DNA of 64,000 nt from Streptosporangiales bacterium (GCA_009379995.1 WHSR01000002.1:78919-142918), one strand, 5' to 3'; numbered from the stretch's first letter, positions 43,596 through 57,804 are shown. The notes: generated from the sequence alone by a model not told the origin. Program-made: numbers and translations.

Positions 43596-44813
43596 ATGCC
43601 CAAGATCAAGGTTGAAGGCCCCGTCGTCGAGCTCGACGGCGACGAGATGACCCGGATTATCTGGGACTTCATCAAGCAGCAGCTGATCCTCCCGTACCTC
43701 GACGTCGACCTCAGGTACTACGACCTGTCGATCCAGCACCGGGATGCCACCGACGACCAGGTCACCGTCGACGCGGCGGAAGCGATCAAGCGGTACGGCG
43801 TCGGGGTCAAGTGCGCGACGATCACGCCGGACGAGGCCCGGGTGGAGGAGTTCGGTCTGAAGAAGATGTGGAGGTCGCCGAACGGAACCATCCGCAACAT
43901 CCTCGGCGGCGTGATCTTCCGTGAGCCGATCATCGCGTCCAACATCCCGCGCTACGTGCCGAGCTGGAAGAAGCCCATCATCGTCGGCCGTCACGCGCAC
44001 GGCGACCAGTATCGGGCTACCGACTTCGTGGTGCCGGGCCCGGGCAAGGTGACGATCACCTACACCCCGGCAGGGGGCGGGCAGCCGGTGGAGTACGAGA
44101 TCGCCGAGTTTCCCGGCGGCGGCGTCACGATGGGCATGTACAACTTCGACGCCTCGATAGTGGATTTCGCCCGCGCCAGCTTCAACTACGGACTGCAGCG
44201 CGGCTACCCCGTCTACCTGTCCACGAAGAACACCATCCTCAAGGCCTACGACGGCCGGTTCAAAGACCTGTTCCAGGAGGTCTTCGAGACCGAGTTCAAG
44301 GACAAGTTCGACGAGGCGGGGCTCGTCTACGAGCATCGGCTGATCGACGACATGGTGGCCCAGTCGCTCAAGCACGAGGGCGGGTTCGTCTGGGCGTGCA
44401 AGAACTACGACGGCGACGTCCAGTCCGACACGGTAGCCCAGGGCTTCGGTTCGCTCGGCCTGATGACCTCGGTGCTCATGACGCCGGACGGTCGCACGGT
44501 GGAGGCGGAGGCCGCGCACGGTACGGTGACCCGGCACTATCGCCAGCATCAGCAGGGCCAGCCGACCTCGACCAACCCGGTCGCGTCGATCTTCGCCTGG
44601 ACGCGTGGCCTGGCGCACCGCGGCACCCTCGACAACACCCCAGCGGTCGTCGACTTCGCCCGAAAGCTGGAGCAGGTCTGTGTCGACTCGATCGAGAGCG
44701 GACAGATGACAAAGGACCTCGCACTGCTCGTCGGCGGCGACACCGGGTGGCTCAACACGCAGGACTTCCTTGCCGTGCTGGACGAGCGCCTGCAGAAGAA
44801 GATGGCCAGCTAA
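43596..44813 (+). CDS. icd: Isocitrate dehydrogenase (NADP+)
   Basis: Oxidises isocitrate to 2-oxoglutarate. At 405 residues it is the homodimeric, eukaryote-like type. Motifs: [17 protein letters not shown] at the start, [19 protein letters not shown] with substrate-binding serine and arginine, and [14 protein letters not shown] in the NADP site. It begins after a palindrome that also can form an alternative hairpin. mdh follows 32 bp downstream. Confidence 0.95.
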   Translation: MPKIKVEGPVVELDGDEMTRIIWDFIKQQLILPYLDVDLRYYDLSIQHRDATDDQVTVDAAEAIKRYGVGVKCATITPDEARVEEFGLKKMWRSPNGTIRNILGGVIFREPIIASNIPRYVPSWKKPIIVGRHAHGDQYRATDFVVPGPGKVTITYTPAGGGQPVEYEIAEFPGGGVTMGMYNFDASIVDFARASFNYGLQRGYPVYLSTKNTILKAYDGRFKDLFQEVFETEFKDKFDEAGLVYEHRLIDDMVAQSLKHEGGFVWACKNYDGDVQSDTVAQGFGSLGLMTSVLMTPDGRTVEAEAAHGTVTRHYRQHQQGQPTSTNPVASIFAWTRGLAHRGTLDNTPAVVDFARKLEQVCVDSIESGQMTKDLALLVGGDTGWLNTQDFLAVLDERLQKKMAS

Positions 44814-44845
44814 AGGCCAGCGAAGAAGCGCAAGGAGAGCGGCCC

Positions 44846-45799
44846 ATGGCAGGTAAGGGAAAGGTGACGGTCGTCGGGTGCGGTTTCTACGGTTCCACCA
44901 CGGCGCAACGTCTCGCCGAGTACGACATCTTCGGTGAGGTAGTACTCACCGACATCATCGAAGACAAGCCGGAGGGCCTGGCCCTGGACATGAACCAGGC
45001 CGGGCCGATCGAGGGCTTCGACACCAGGATCACCGGCGTGACGACCAAGAACGGCACCGGCTACGAGGCGACCGCCGGCTCCGACATCGTCATCATCACG
45101 GCGGGCGTGCCGCGCAAGCCGGGCATGAGCCGGATGGACCTGTTGGACACCAACGCCAAGATCGTCCGCCTGGTCACCGAGAGCGTCGCGGAGTACTCGC
45201 CGGAAGCCGTCATCATCGTGGTGTCCAACCCGCTGGACGAGATGACCGCGCTCACCGCGAAGGTGTCCGGGTTCCCGTCCAACCGGGTGATAGGCCAGGC
45301 CGGCATGCTGGACACGGCCAGGTTCACCTACTTCGTCGCCCGCGAGGTGGGCGTGCCGTACTCGGCGGTGCGGACCCTCACGCTCGGCTCGCACGGCGAG
45401 ACGATGGTGCCCGTGCCGTCGGCCTGCACGGTCGAGGGCAAACCGCTGACCGAAGTCCTGTCCGGCGAGAAGATCGACGAGCTGGTGGAGCGGACCCGGG
45501 GCGGCGGCGCGGAGGTCGTGAGCCTGCTCAAGACCGGCTCGGCCTACTACGCACCGTCGGCCGCGGCGGCTCGGATGGCTCGCGCGGTCGCCGAGGACAC
45601 GGGCGCGACCATGCCGGTGTGTGCCTGGGTGGACGGCGAGTACGGCATCTCCGGCGTCTACCTGGGGGTGGAGGCCGAGATCGGTGCCGGCGGGGTCCGG
45701 CGCGTCGTCGAGCGCGAGATGTCCGAGGCCGAGCTGACGTCGTTGCGGGAAGCGGCCGAGACCGTACGCCTCAAGCAGGCGGACGTCGCCAACCTCTAG
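44846..45799 (+). CDS. mdh: Malate dehydrogenase (lactate dehydrogenase-like type)
   Basis: A 317-residue NAD-dependent enzyme making oxaloacetate from malate. Nucleotide motif VVGCGFYGSTTAQRL; the substrate loop PRKPGMSRMDLL holds arginines, with SNPLDEMTAL and catalytic histidine in GSHGETMVP. The LDH-like sequence differs from the dimeric Streptomyces Mdh. It shares a strand with icd, 32 bp apart, and a family B palindrome closes the unit. Confidence 0.93.
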   Translation: MAGKGKVTVVGCGFYGSTTAQRLAEYDIFGEVVLTDIIEDKPEGLALDMNQAGPIEGFDTRITGVTTKNGTGYEATAGSDIVIITAGVPRKPGMSRMDLLDTNAKIVRLVTESVAEYSPEAVIIVVSNPLDEMTALTAKVSGFPSNRVIGQAGMLDTARFTYFVAREVGVPYSAVRTLTLGSHGETMVPVPSACTVEGKPLTEVLSGEKIDELVERTRGGGAEVVSLLKTGSAYYAPSAAAARMARAVAEDTGATMPVCAWVDGEYGISGVYLGVEAEIGAGGVRRVVEREMSEAELTSLREAAETVRLKQADVANL

Positions 45800-45811
45800 C
45801 CCCCACGCCCA

Positions 45812-45876
45812 CGCCGAGATCTATGTTGTGGGGGTCGTTTTGTCCGGTTCGGACCCCCGCAACATAGATCTCGGCG
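45812..45876. repeat. Dispersed palindrome, family B copy 2
   Basis: Arms 45812-45836 and 45852-45876 form a 25-bp stem with one G-T pair. The outer 17 bases are identical to family B copy 1. It lies 12 bp after the mdh stop, as a terminator would. Confidence 0.82.
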
Positions 45877-45937
45877 GAATTGGGTAATGCCTTCGTCGCG
45901 GAGGGTGAACGAAACCGGGGCGGCAAACGTCTTCTAG

Positions 45938-46276
45938 ATGAAGTACGCCGCTCCGGAGGCTTTTTGGATGAACCCTGCCGAGGCCCGGCGTATCGCCGGG
46001 GACGTCGCTGCCGAGCTGCGGCAGATGGACTACGAGCGGGTCCGCGCCGGCTACGGTGACCGGCCACGATGCCGCGTCATCCTCGGCCAGGGCGGGGTGA
46101 CCTACCAGGTGGAGGTCCGGGCCGATCCCGCCGATCCGGCCGACGATCACGGGCGTGACCTCCGGGTCGCGGTGACCGTCGATGACGGCGAACGGGACCC
46201 CGACGGCCCGGTCGTCGAGGAGTTCCTCGTCAGCGCAGACGATAGTTGCGTCAGCAGCGTTTCCCACTCCCCGTGA
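45938..46276 (+). CDS. Hypothetical protein
   Basis: A 112-residue acidic, soluble protein. No domain is recognised. It contains AFWMNPAEARRIAGDVAAEL, then a probable beta strand region GVTYQVEVRADPADPADD. ATG 45938 is the only reasonable start. It stands alone between the mdh palindrome and a region with a WYL fragment on the other strand. Confidence 0.55.
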   Translation: MKYAAPEAFWMNPAEARRIAGDVAAELRQMDYERVRAGYGDRPRCRVILGQGGVTYQVEVRADPADPADDHGRDLRVAVTVDDGERDPDGPVVEEFLVSADDSCVSSVSHSP

Positions 46277-46290
46277 GCTGATCGAGCGGT

Positions 46291-46401
46291 TCAGGGCCAA
46301 GTGGAGCGAAGCGCGGTCCGGTCGCGCGGCTCCGTGGGCGCCAGCACCTCGATGTCGGTGCCGAACCGCAGCATTCCCAGGCCGCCTCGTCTCAGCGGTA
46401 A
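46291..46401 (-). pseudogene. C-terminal fragment of a WYL-domain regulator
   Basis: On the minus strand, ending at TGA 46293-46291, about 36 residues include MLRFGTDIEVLAPTEPRD. This matches the end of WYL-family (DeoR-like) regulators, where GFGPDVEVLAPPELR is typical. No start or upstream WYL domain exists in this frame, and the DinB gene begins on the other strand at 46487. I read it as the tail of a deleted gene. Confidence 0.5.
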
Positions 46402-46486
46402 CTGACAGAAGATGACAGGTACATACTCGATGCTTGGCGGTGCCCGGGGAGTTCGGGTTGGCGGCAGCGAAGCAAGGAGGCCGCGC

Positions 46487-46879
46487 ATGCCGTACCTGGT
46501 TCCTCCCGTTTCGGGCGAACGCGGCGCTCTGCTACGTGCCGCCGTACACGGAATGTCCGAGGAGCAGGCGGCGACGGTCCCGAGCGCCAGCAGCCTGTCG
46601 CCGACGACGCTGATCAAACACGTGGTGTGCACCGAGCGACGCTGGATGGCCGACGGCGAGACGTTGGCGGGTACGCTTGCCGACTACGAGGCGGCCGCGA
46701 AGGAGACCGAGTCGATCATCGCCGGCGTCGCCGACCTCGGGCAGCCGTGTGCGGATCCGGCCGCGGCGCATTGGTCGGCCCGCTGGGTGCTGCTGCACCT
46801 CATCGAGGAGACCGCGCGGCACGCCGGCCACGCCGACATCATCCGAGAGTTCTTGGACGGCGCGAAGGCGGGACTTTGA
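46487..46879 (+). CDS. DinB family protein (DUF664)
   Basis: A 130-residue four-helix protein, ATG 46487 with AAGGAGG 6 bp upstream. DinB/DUF664 features: LIKHVVCTERRWM near the N-terminal third, and WVLLHLIEETARHAGHADIIRE with the metal-binding histidines. Members bind a metal and act in thiol- (often mycothiol-) dependent reactions; the exact substrate is unknown. A mycothiol-dependent maleylpyruvate isomerase-like gene follows. Confidence 0.85.
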   Translation: MPYLVPPVSGERGALLRAAVHGMSEEQAATVPSASSLSPTTLIKHVVCTERRWMADGETLAGTLADYEAAAKETESIIAGVADLGQPCADPAAAHWSARWVLLHLIEETARHAGHADIIREFLDGAKAGL

Positions 46880-46913
46880 TCGTCGCTCGACCGAGAGGGG
46901 AGCCTGCGAGGCG

Positions 46914-47573
46914 ATGAACAGCGCAGAGATCTACGACGCGGCCCGGAAGCGGATCGTCGAGCTTGTCCGGGCCGGCGACCAGGACGCGGCAGTCGCCGCG
47001 TGCCCCGGCTGGACCGTGAGGGACCTGGTCGCGCACCTTGCCGGTGGGCTCGGCTCGTTTCTGAGCCGTGACTTCGATGCGGGCGAGTACGCCAACCACG
47101 GCGAGCGGACCGTGCACGAGCGTCGCGGCCGCTCGTTCGACGAGCTGCTCGCCGAGTGGGAGCGCCACCGTGCGGCCGCGGACGAGGCATTCGCTTCGCC
47201 CATGGGCGGCGTGCTGGTCGCCGAGATCGTGTCGCACGAGCACGACATCCGTACCGCGCTCGCCAGGCCGGGAGCGCGGGACGACGAGGCGGTGCGCGCC
47301 GCCCTGGACCGGCCGCTGCAGGAGATCGACCGCAGGATGCGGGATGGCGGCCTGCCCGCGCTGCGGATCTTGGTGAACGGAGAGGAGCGCGTCCTGGGCG
47401 AGGGCGACCCCGCGGGGACCCTTCGGGTCACCGCCTTCGAGCTGCTGCGCTCGATCGGTGGCCGGCGGAGCCAGAGGCAGGTACGCGCGCTGGACTGGGA
47501 CGTCGACCCCGAGCCGTTCCTCGGCGTCTTCACGCTGTTCGGTGAGTTTCGCGCCGACGACCTGGAGGAGTAG
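46914..47573 (+). CDS. Maleylpyruvate isomerase-family mycothiol-dependent protein
   Basis: A 219-residue protein, ATG 46914. The N-terminal DinB-like part has CPGWTVRDLVAHLAGGL, and VAEIVSHEHDIRTALARPG gives the conserved HEHD metal site. A C-terminal MDMPI-like domain follows (VTAFELLRSIGGRRS). Related enzymes isomerise maleylpyruvate with mycothiol as cofactor. It starts 34 bp after the DinB gene, so two thiol-type genes form one unit. Confidence 0.83.
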   Translation: MNSAEIYDAARKRIVELVRAGDQDAAVAACPGWTVRDLVAHLAGGLGSFLSRDFDAGEYANHGERTVHERRGRSFDELLAEWERHRAAADEAFASPMGGVLVAEIVSHEHDIRTALARPGARDDEAVRAALDRPLQEIDRRMRDGGLPALRILVNGEERVLGEGDPAGTLRVTAFELLRSIGGRRSQRQVRALDWDVDPEPFLGVFTLFGEFRADDLEE

Positions 47574-47638
47574 GGGCGGGGCGGAAGGACGGAACCCCCC
47601 CGGCCGCTGGCGGTGTAGTGGGGGCGGAGGTGCTCGCT

Positions 47639-48168
47639 GTGAGATCGCCGCATGCCGCCCTTGCAGCCCTTGCCGGCGTGGTCGCCCTGGTCGTCCTCCC
47701 AGGGTGCACGGAGCAAGCGTCGAGGGGAGCTCAGGCCGGCGGGGCCGCCGTCCGCGCCGCCGAGGGTGGGTGCGGCGGCACGCCGCTGCTCGAGGGGGCG
47801 AAGCCGAAGTGGACGTCTCCCGCCGGCACCGATTCGCTCCGGGTGCCGTACACGTTGTCCGACAATGGGGACGTCGCCGCCTTCCTGTTCGGCCATCCGC
47901 TCCAGGCCCGTGAGCCGGAGGGCTACGCCGACAAGATCCTCTGGGTCCTCCGGCTGCCGCGCGGCGGGCAGCCCCTGCACATCACCGGCCGTCCGCTCGG
48001 CGCCGACGGGCCGACGTTCGAGGTGACCGAGCCCGCGGACTCCGGGCCCGGCGAGATCTACCCCTCCTACGTCGTGGCGCCGGAGCCCGGCTGCTGGCAC
48101 TTCACCCTGCGGTGGAACGGCCACGTCGACGCCATCGACCTGTACTACGTCGCCGAGCGCGAACCCGC

Positions 48169-48172
<4 letters not shown>
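47639..48172 (+). CDS. Hypothetical lipoprotein
   Basis: About 177 residues. From GTG 47639 (GGCGGAGG 8 bp upstream) a signal peptide runs to the lipobox LPGC, C23, so the mature protein is lipid-anchored outside. The body has no recognised domain; VVAPEPGCWHFTLRWNGHVD resembles a small beta-sandwich. The stop overlaps the convergent galK gene by 4 bp. A GTG at 47618 is an alternative start. Confidence 0.65.
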
Positions 48173-49337
<1,165 letters not shown>

Positions 49338-49362
<25 letters not shown>

Positions 49363-50306
49363 GCATCTCCCACCATGGATTTCAGGTCGGGCTTCTCCGG
49401 TTTCCAGCCGAGCTCCGCGCGGATCCGTTCGCTGGAGGCGACGAGCACCGCGGGGTCGCCCGGCCGGCGAGGTGCGGCGGCCGCCGGGATGGGGTGGCCG
49501 GTGATGTCGCGGGCGACCTCGATGACCTCGCGCACCGAGAATCCGGAGCCGTTGCCGAGGTTGTACACGCGGTGGTAGGCGTCCGGGCCGTCGGGTAGGG
49601 CCTGGATCGCAAGTAGGTGCGCGCGGGCGATGTCCTCGACGTGGATGAAGTCGCGGATGCAGGTGCCGTCGGGGGTCGGGTAGTCCTCGCCGTACACCTG
49701 GACCGCCTCTCGCTGGCCCAGCGCCACCTGCAGCACGATCGGGATGAGGTGGGTCTCCGGATCGTGTCGCTCGCCGCAGCGGCCGTACGCGCCCGCCACG
49801 TTGAAGTACCGCAGGCTGACGGCGCCGATCCCGTGCAGGCGGGAGTACTCAGCGAGCGCCGTGTCGACGGCGAGCTTGGAGGCCCCGTAGGGGTTGGTGG
49901 GGCGGGTGGGCGCGGCCTCCTCGATGGGCGCCGTCTCCGGCTCGCCGTACACCGCCGCCGTCGACGAGAACACTATCCGGCTGCTGGCGGTGCGCCGCAT
50001 CGCCTCGAGCAGGGCCAGGGTGCCGCCGAGGTTGTGCGACCAGTACAGCCGCGGGTCCGCGACGGACTCGGCCACCAGGGACTTCGCCGCGAGGTGCACG
50101 ACGCCGTCGGCGCCGGCGCCCTCGGCGAGGACCCGCTCGGCGTCGCCGCACAGCGTCCCTTGCACGAACGTGGCGCCCGGGGCCACCGCCTCGCCGTACC
50201 CGGTGGACAGGTCGTCCAGCACGGTGACCTGGTGGCCGGCCTCGACCAGTTGGGTGGCGACGACGCTGCCGATGTAGCCGGCGCCGCCGGTGACAAGCAA
50301 TCTCAC
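49338..50306 (-). CDS. galE: UDP-glucose 4-epimerase
   Basis: Interconverts UDP-galactose and UDP-glucose. The 322-residue enzyme begins MRLLVTGGAGYIGSVVATQL, with NAD-binding glycines, and carries the catalytic set in FSSTAAVYG and NPYGASKLAVD (Y and K). GTG 50306 has GGAGGAGG just upstream. It heads the galE-galK operon; no galT is in the window. Confidence 0.93.
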
Positions 50307-50701
50307 AACGCGACCTCCTCCGCGTGTGTCGGGTTTAGGTGTCGGGCGGCCCGGCTGGCTGCCGGGCGATGGCCCAGGCTTGCATGGCGAGCCGACGCTC
50401 GGCCACGGGGTACCGGCGCCCTGTGGAATACCAGCGGCAAGACGCCAGTTATCCACAGCACCGAAGGTGCACCGAGAGCCATCGCGGTTGGTATGGCCTA
50501 CCGGGCACGCTTCTGGATGATCTCGAACCGAGAAGTAACCTTCTGACCCTAGACTCTCTTCATGGACGACCCGAGCAGTAGTCGGGCGCCCTCGTTCGCC
50601 GCCCCATTGCCCTGCCGGGAACGTGCACGACCGGGATCGCGCCGGAGGCACGTGGCAAGATCGTCGAGCCGCAGGCCTGAGGGGACCGCGGAGCGGGCGC
50701 C
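50307..50701. other. 395-bp region between galE and the CNNM/CBS gene
   Basis: No gene is supported. It holds the divergent promoters of galE and the CNNM/CBS gene. Two DnaA-box-like nonamers face each other: TGTGGAATA at 50422-50430 and the perfect consensus TTATCCACA at 50449-50457. A TAGACT hexamer near 50552 may be a -10 box. A small plus-strand frame at 50562 looks non-coding. Confidence 0.45.
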
Positions 50702-53051
<2,350 letters not shown>

Positions 53052-53062
53052 GGTCCGCGTAG

Positions 53063-53662
53063 ATGGGGGAAAGGTCTCGAACAGCAAGGCAGCGAACGAT
53101 CGGCGTCGCATTCGCGATCCCCGAGCCGTACGGCGGCGAGCTGCAGGAATGCCGCGAGTCGTTCGGTGATCCGCTGGCCCGATCGATTCCCACCCACGTC
53201 ACGCTGCTTCCGCCCACCGAGGTGGACGAGGACGCACTTCCGGAGATCGAAGAACACCTGGGCATGGTCGCCGAATACGAGGTGCCCTTCGTGATGCGGC
53301 TGCGCGGTGCCGCCACGTTCCGGCCGGTCTCGCCGGTGGTCTTCGTCGCCCTCGCCGAGGGGATCGGCGAATGTGAGCGCATCGAGCGCCGGATACGCCG
53401 CGGTCCGCTGCGCCGGACGCTGTGTTTCCCGTACCACCCGCACGTGACGGTGGCGCACGACCTGGCCGACGACGTACTGGATCGGGCGTTCAAGGAGCTC
53501 GCCCACTACGACGCCTGCTTCTCCTTGTGGGGGTTCAGCCTGTACGAGCACGGTCCGGACGGGGTGTGGCGGCCGCAGCGCGACTTCCCCTTCGAGGTGG
53601 CCGTGCCCGGCCCCCGCCCCGGCCAACCCGCGCCCCTCGAGCTCGTGAACTGCGAGGACTAA
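53063..53662 (+). CDS. 2'-5' RNA ligase family protein
   Basis: A 199-residue protein of the 2H phosphoesterase type. Two HxT motifs form the active site: THVTLLPP near residue 44 and HPHVTVAH near 123. Members open 2',3'-cyclic phosphates or join RNA 2'-5'. The in vivo substrate is unknown. It starts 11 bp after trpS and is probably in its operon; a large palindrome follows. Confidence 0.88.
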   Translation: MGERSRTARQRTIGVAFAIPEPYGGELQECRESFGDPLARSIPTHVTLLPPTEVDEDALPEIEEHLGMVAEYEVPFVMRLRGAATFRPVSPVVFVALAEGIGECERIERRIRRGPLRRTLCFPYHPHVTVAHDLADDVLDRAFKELAHYDACFSLWGFSLYEHGPDGVWRPQRDFPFEVAVPGPRPGQPAPLELVNCED

Positions 53663-53673
53663 GGGCGGAACGG

Positions 53674-53730
53674 GCCGTGATCTTGCAGAAACGTTCGAAC
53701 TCGGTTCGAACGTTTCTGCAAGATCACGGC
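53674..53730. repeat. Dispersed palindrome, family A copy 4 (perfect 27-bp hairpin)
   Basis: Arms 53674-53700 and 53704-53730 are exact complements around a 3-base loop, TCG. The GTGATCTTGCAGAAA core is intact and an extra ACGTTCGAAC lies inside. It is downstream of the 2'-5' RNA ligase gene and is the best-preserved copy in the window. Confidence 0.9.
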
Positions 53731-53788
53731 AAAAAGGGGGGCGGCCGAGCGGCAAGGATTGATGCCCCAGGGCGGGTAGGCACTGGTT

Positions 53789-54712
53789 ATGGCGAAGCCA
53801 GTGCCCGCCGGACGTGGTAGCCGCGTCAAGGTCACCGTGACCGCCGTCAAGGAGCGCGGCGAGACCCTGCTGCGCCGGGCGCGCGCCCGGTCGCAGCCGT
53901 TAGACCACCTCGTCAGGGCCTACGTGCGCTACGACGAGCGGCGGGGTGACCGGCTCGCCGCCGCCGTCACGTTCTTCGGATTCCTCTCGTTCTTCCCGCT
54001 GCTCGCGTTGGGTTTCGCGGTGGCCGGCTACGCCGTGGTCGTCTACCCGGAGGCGCGGACCCAGCTGCTGGATGCGGTCAGGGGACTGCTGCCCGGAATC
54101 ACCGAGCAACTCGACGTCGGGGCGCTGGCCTCGGCGCGGGCGGGCGCGGGGCTGTTCGCCCTGGTCGGGCTGCTCATCGCCGGCATCGGCTGGATCGACG
54201 CCCTGCGCGAGTCGCTGCACGAGATCTGGCTCAAGGATCCCAAGGCGGACGGCAACTTCGTCACGAAGAAGCTGATGGCCGTCGCCGTGCTGATCGTGCT
54301 CGGCCTCTGCCTCATCGCGTCGGTCGCCGTCTCCAGCCTCGCCACCTCGGCGACCGCCCTGGCGCTCCGCCTCGCCGGGCTGGCGGGTTCCGTAGCCGCC
54401 GCCTGGGTGCTGAAGATCTTCGCGGTGGCCGTGGTGCTGCTCTTCGACGTGCTGATCTTCCTGATGCTGTTCTGCCGGCTGTCCGGGTCGCGGGCGCCGT
54501 GGCGGCAGGTCTACCGGGGCGCGGTGCTCGGCGCCGTCGGGTTCGAGGTCCTCAAGCTGGTCGGCACGTACTACGTCCCGCTGGTCGCCGCCAATCCGGT
54601 ATACGGAGCCTTTGGGCTGACCATCGGCCTGCTGGTGTGGATCAACCTCGTCACCAGGTTCACCGTGTTCGCCGCGGCCTGGACGGCCACCGCCGCCGCG
54701 ACTCGCCGGTAG
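53789..54712 (+). CDS. YihY/virulence factor BrkB family membrane protein
   Basis: A 307-residue polytopic membrane protein with about six helices after a basic N-terminus. Family features: RRGDRLAAAVTFFGFLSFFP, LHEIWLKDPKADGN and AFGLTIGLLVWINLVTRFTVF. Once proposed as RNase BN, now considered a transporter-like protein of unknown role. Its neighbours dacC and the SCO4848-type gene are found together with it in relatives. Confidence 0.9.
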   Translation: MAKPVPAGRGSRVKVTVTAVKERGETLLRRARARSQPLDHLVRAYVRYDERRGDRLAAAVTFFGFLSFFPLLALGFAVAGYAVVVYPEARTQLLDAVRGLLPGITEQLDVGALASARAGAGLFALVGLLIAGIGWIDALRESLHEIWLKDPKADGNFVTKKLMAVAVLIVLGLCLIASVAVSSLATSATALALRLAGLAGSVAAAWVLKIFAVAVVLLFDVLIFLMLFCRLSGSRAPWRQVYRGAVLGAVGFEVLKLVGTYYVPLVAANPVYGAFGLTIGLLVWINLVTRFTVFAAAWTATAAATRR

Positions 54713-54715
54713 TTC

Positions 54716-55855
54716 TCAGGGAGACGGGGCACGGCGGCGCCGTATCAGCAGGAGGAGACCGACGCCGCCCGCACCCAGCGCGACCGCACCGGCGAGGCCG
54801 AGCGCGAGCAGCGGCAGCGGCCCGCCGGACCCTCGGGTATCGGAGGACGCCCCGCCGGCCGCGCTGGCCCGCGGGCTGGCGGTCGAGGGGGAAGGCGCCG
54901 GGGTGGGTGAAGTGGTCGGCAACGGCTCAGCGAGCATGCCGACCGGACGTACCTTGTCGCGCGCCGCGAAGCCCCAGCTGAGCAGCTGCCTGGCGTCCTT
55001 CCAGAAGTACGGCTCGGAGTGCATCAGCGCCACGACGATCGTGTGATCCTTCCGGGTGGCCGCGCCGACAAAACTGGCGTTGGCCTTGCTGGTCCACCCG
55101 TTCTTGACGCCGATCGCGCCCTTGTAGCGGTCGGGGCCGGGCCGCAGCAGCCGGTTGTGCGTCTCGATCTGGTACGACTTCTTCTTCGGCGCCGGGAACT
55201 TGGCTCGCTCGGTGGTGACGTAGTCGCGGAACTCGGGCATGTCCAGGCCGTGCCGGGCGAACAGGGCGAGGTCGTACGCCGAGCTGTGCTGGCCCTTCCT
55301 GTCGAGGCCGTTCGGGGTCTTTGTCACGGTGTCGTAGGCCTGCAGCCGGTGGGCTGTCGCGTTCATCAGCTTCAGCGTGTGTTCCTTCCCTCCCGCGGCT
55401 CGGGATAGGGCGAGCGCCGCGTCGTTGCCCGACGCCATCATCAGCCCGCGGAACAGGTCGTCGACCGGGTACTTCATCTTCGGCGTCAGCCCGACCTTGC
55501 TGCCGTCGACGTTGCAGTCCTTCTGGGTGGGCCTCACCTTGTCGTCCGCGTCCAACCGCGGGATCAGGGTTATCGCGGTGAGGATCTTGATGGTGCTCGC
55601 CGGCCGGTAGTGTCCGTGCGCGTCCTTGGCCGCGAGCACGTCACCGGTGTCCAGGTCGGCGATCACGTACGACGACGCGCTCACCTTCGGCAGGTCGCGC
55701 ACCCCAGGCGCGTCGTGCACCACTATGCCGTCCCGGGCGAGCAGCGCCCCGCCGACCGCCCGGTCCGGCGTGGGCTCGGCGTGGCCCGGTGAGGAAGCGA
55801 CGACCACCGGGACGGCGGTCAAGAGGACGGCGAGCCCCCGCACACGTCTTCCCAT
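54716..55855 (-). CDS. dacC: D-alanyl-D-alanine carboxypeptidase
   Basis: A penicillin-binding protein that trims peptidoglycan stem peptides. From ATG 55855 it is 379 residues. A signal peptide ends near A26. The SxxK motif is S87-T-I-K90; SGN (MMASGNDAAL) and the KTG-type motif KNG (GVKNGWTSKA) complete the active site. A C-terminal helix and RRRR tail anchor it. Divergent from a small membrane-protein gene. Confidence 0.93.
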   Translation of the reverse strand: MGRRVRGLAVLLTAVPVVVASSPGHAEPTPDRAVGGALLARDGIVVHDAPGVRDLPKVSASSYVIADLDTGDVLAAKDAHGHYRPASTIKILTAITLIPRLDADDKVRPTQKDCNVDGSKVGLTPKMKYPVDDLFRGLMMASGNDAALALSRAAGGKEHTLKLMNATAHRLQAYDTVTKTPNGLDRKGQHSSAYDLALFARHGLDMPEFRDYVTTERAKFPAPKKKSYQIETHNRLLRPGPDRYKGAIGVKNGWTSKANASFVGAATRKDHTIVVALMHSEPYFWKDARQLLSWGFAARDKVRPVGMLAEPLPTTSPTPAPSPSTASPRASAAGGASSDTRGSGGPLPLLALGLAGAVALGAGGVGLLLLIRRRRAPSP

Positions 55856-55912
55856 ATGGCGCCCCACAGTAGCGAAAGGATCACCCCCGAGCGAGTATCC
55901 GTCATCGGAGGC

Positions 55913-55918
55913 GATACT
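55913..55918 (+). promoter_or_regulatory. Candidate -10 box of the SCO4848-type gene (leaderless)
   Basis: GATACT is 6 bp before GTG 55925. The same divergent region serves dacC. No ribosome binding site is seen at this GTG, so a leaderless message is likely. Confidence 0.35.
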
Positions 55919-55924
55919 GGGAGG

Positions 55925-56143
55925 GTGCGACCGTCTCGACGTGCGTCAGGCTTCCTGCTCGCCGTGGCGGCATGGAACGTCGTCACGTACACGATCTTCA
56001 TTCGGAACCTGGCCGAAACGGAGGGTAGGCCGACCGGCTTCTACGTCGCCCACACGGTCCTGATCGTGGTCAACCTCGCCATCGCCGCGGTCCTCGCCGT
56101 GATGGGCTGGCGGGGCTGGAAGGCCGGCGGCCGCGCCGAGTGA
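55925..56143 (+). CDS. SCO4848-family small membrane protein
   Basis: A 72-residue protein with two helices (FLLAVAAWNVVTYTIFI and a C-terminal VVNLAIAAVLAVMGW) and the conserved RPTGFYVAHT loop. GTG 55925 is chosen over the open frame from 55856, which would add about 23 unconserved residues. The divergent pairing with dacC is conserved in Streptomyces. Function unknown. Confidence 0.8.
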   Translation: MRPSRRASGFLLAVAAWNVVTYTIFIRNLAETEGRPTGFYVAHTVLIVVNLAIAAVLAVMGWRGWKAGGRAE

Positions 56144-56182
56144 CGGTGGTCACCGACCGAACCGCGGGCCGCGACGCTTGCG

Positions 56183-56188
56183 TAGCAT
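56183..56188 (+). promoter_or_regulatory. Candidate -10 box of the acyl-CoA mutase gene (leaderless)
   Basis: TAGCAT ends 6 bp before the ATG at 56195. No ribosome binding site precedes that ATG, which fits a leaderless transcript. Confidence 0.4.
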
Positions 56189-56194
56189 CGCTGC

Positions 56195-57775
<1,581 letters not shown>

Positions 57776-57791
57776 ATCCGACCCGCCCGCC

Positions 57792-57797
57792 TACACT
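57792..57797 (+). promoter_or_regulatory. Candidate -10 box of the 57805 gene (leaderless)
   Basis: TACACT lies 7 bp before the ATG at 57805, with no ribosome binding site. It starts 17 bp after the mutase stop codon, so this gene may have its own promoter. Confidence 0.35.
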
Positions 57798-57804
57798 GAC
57801 GCGC

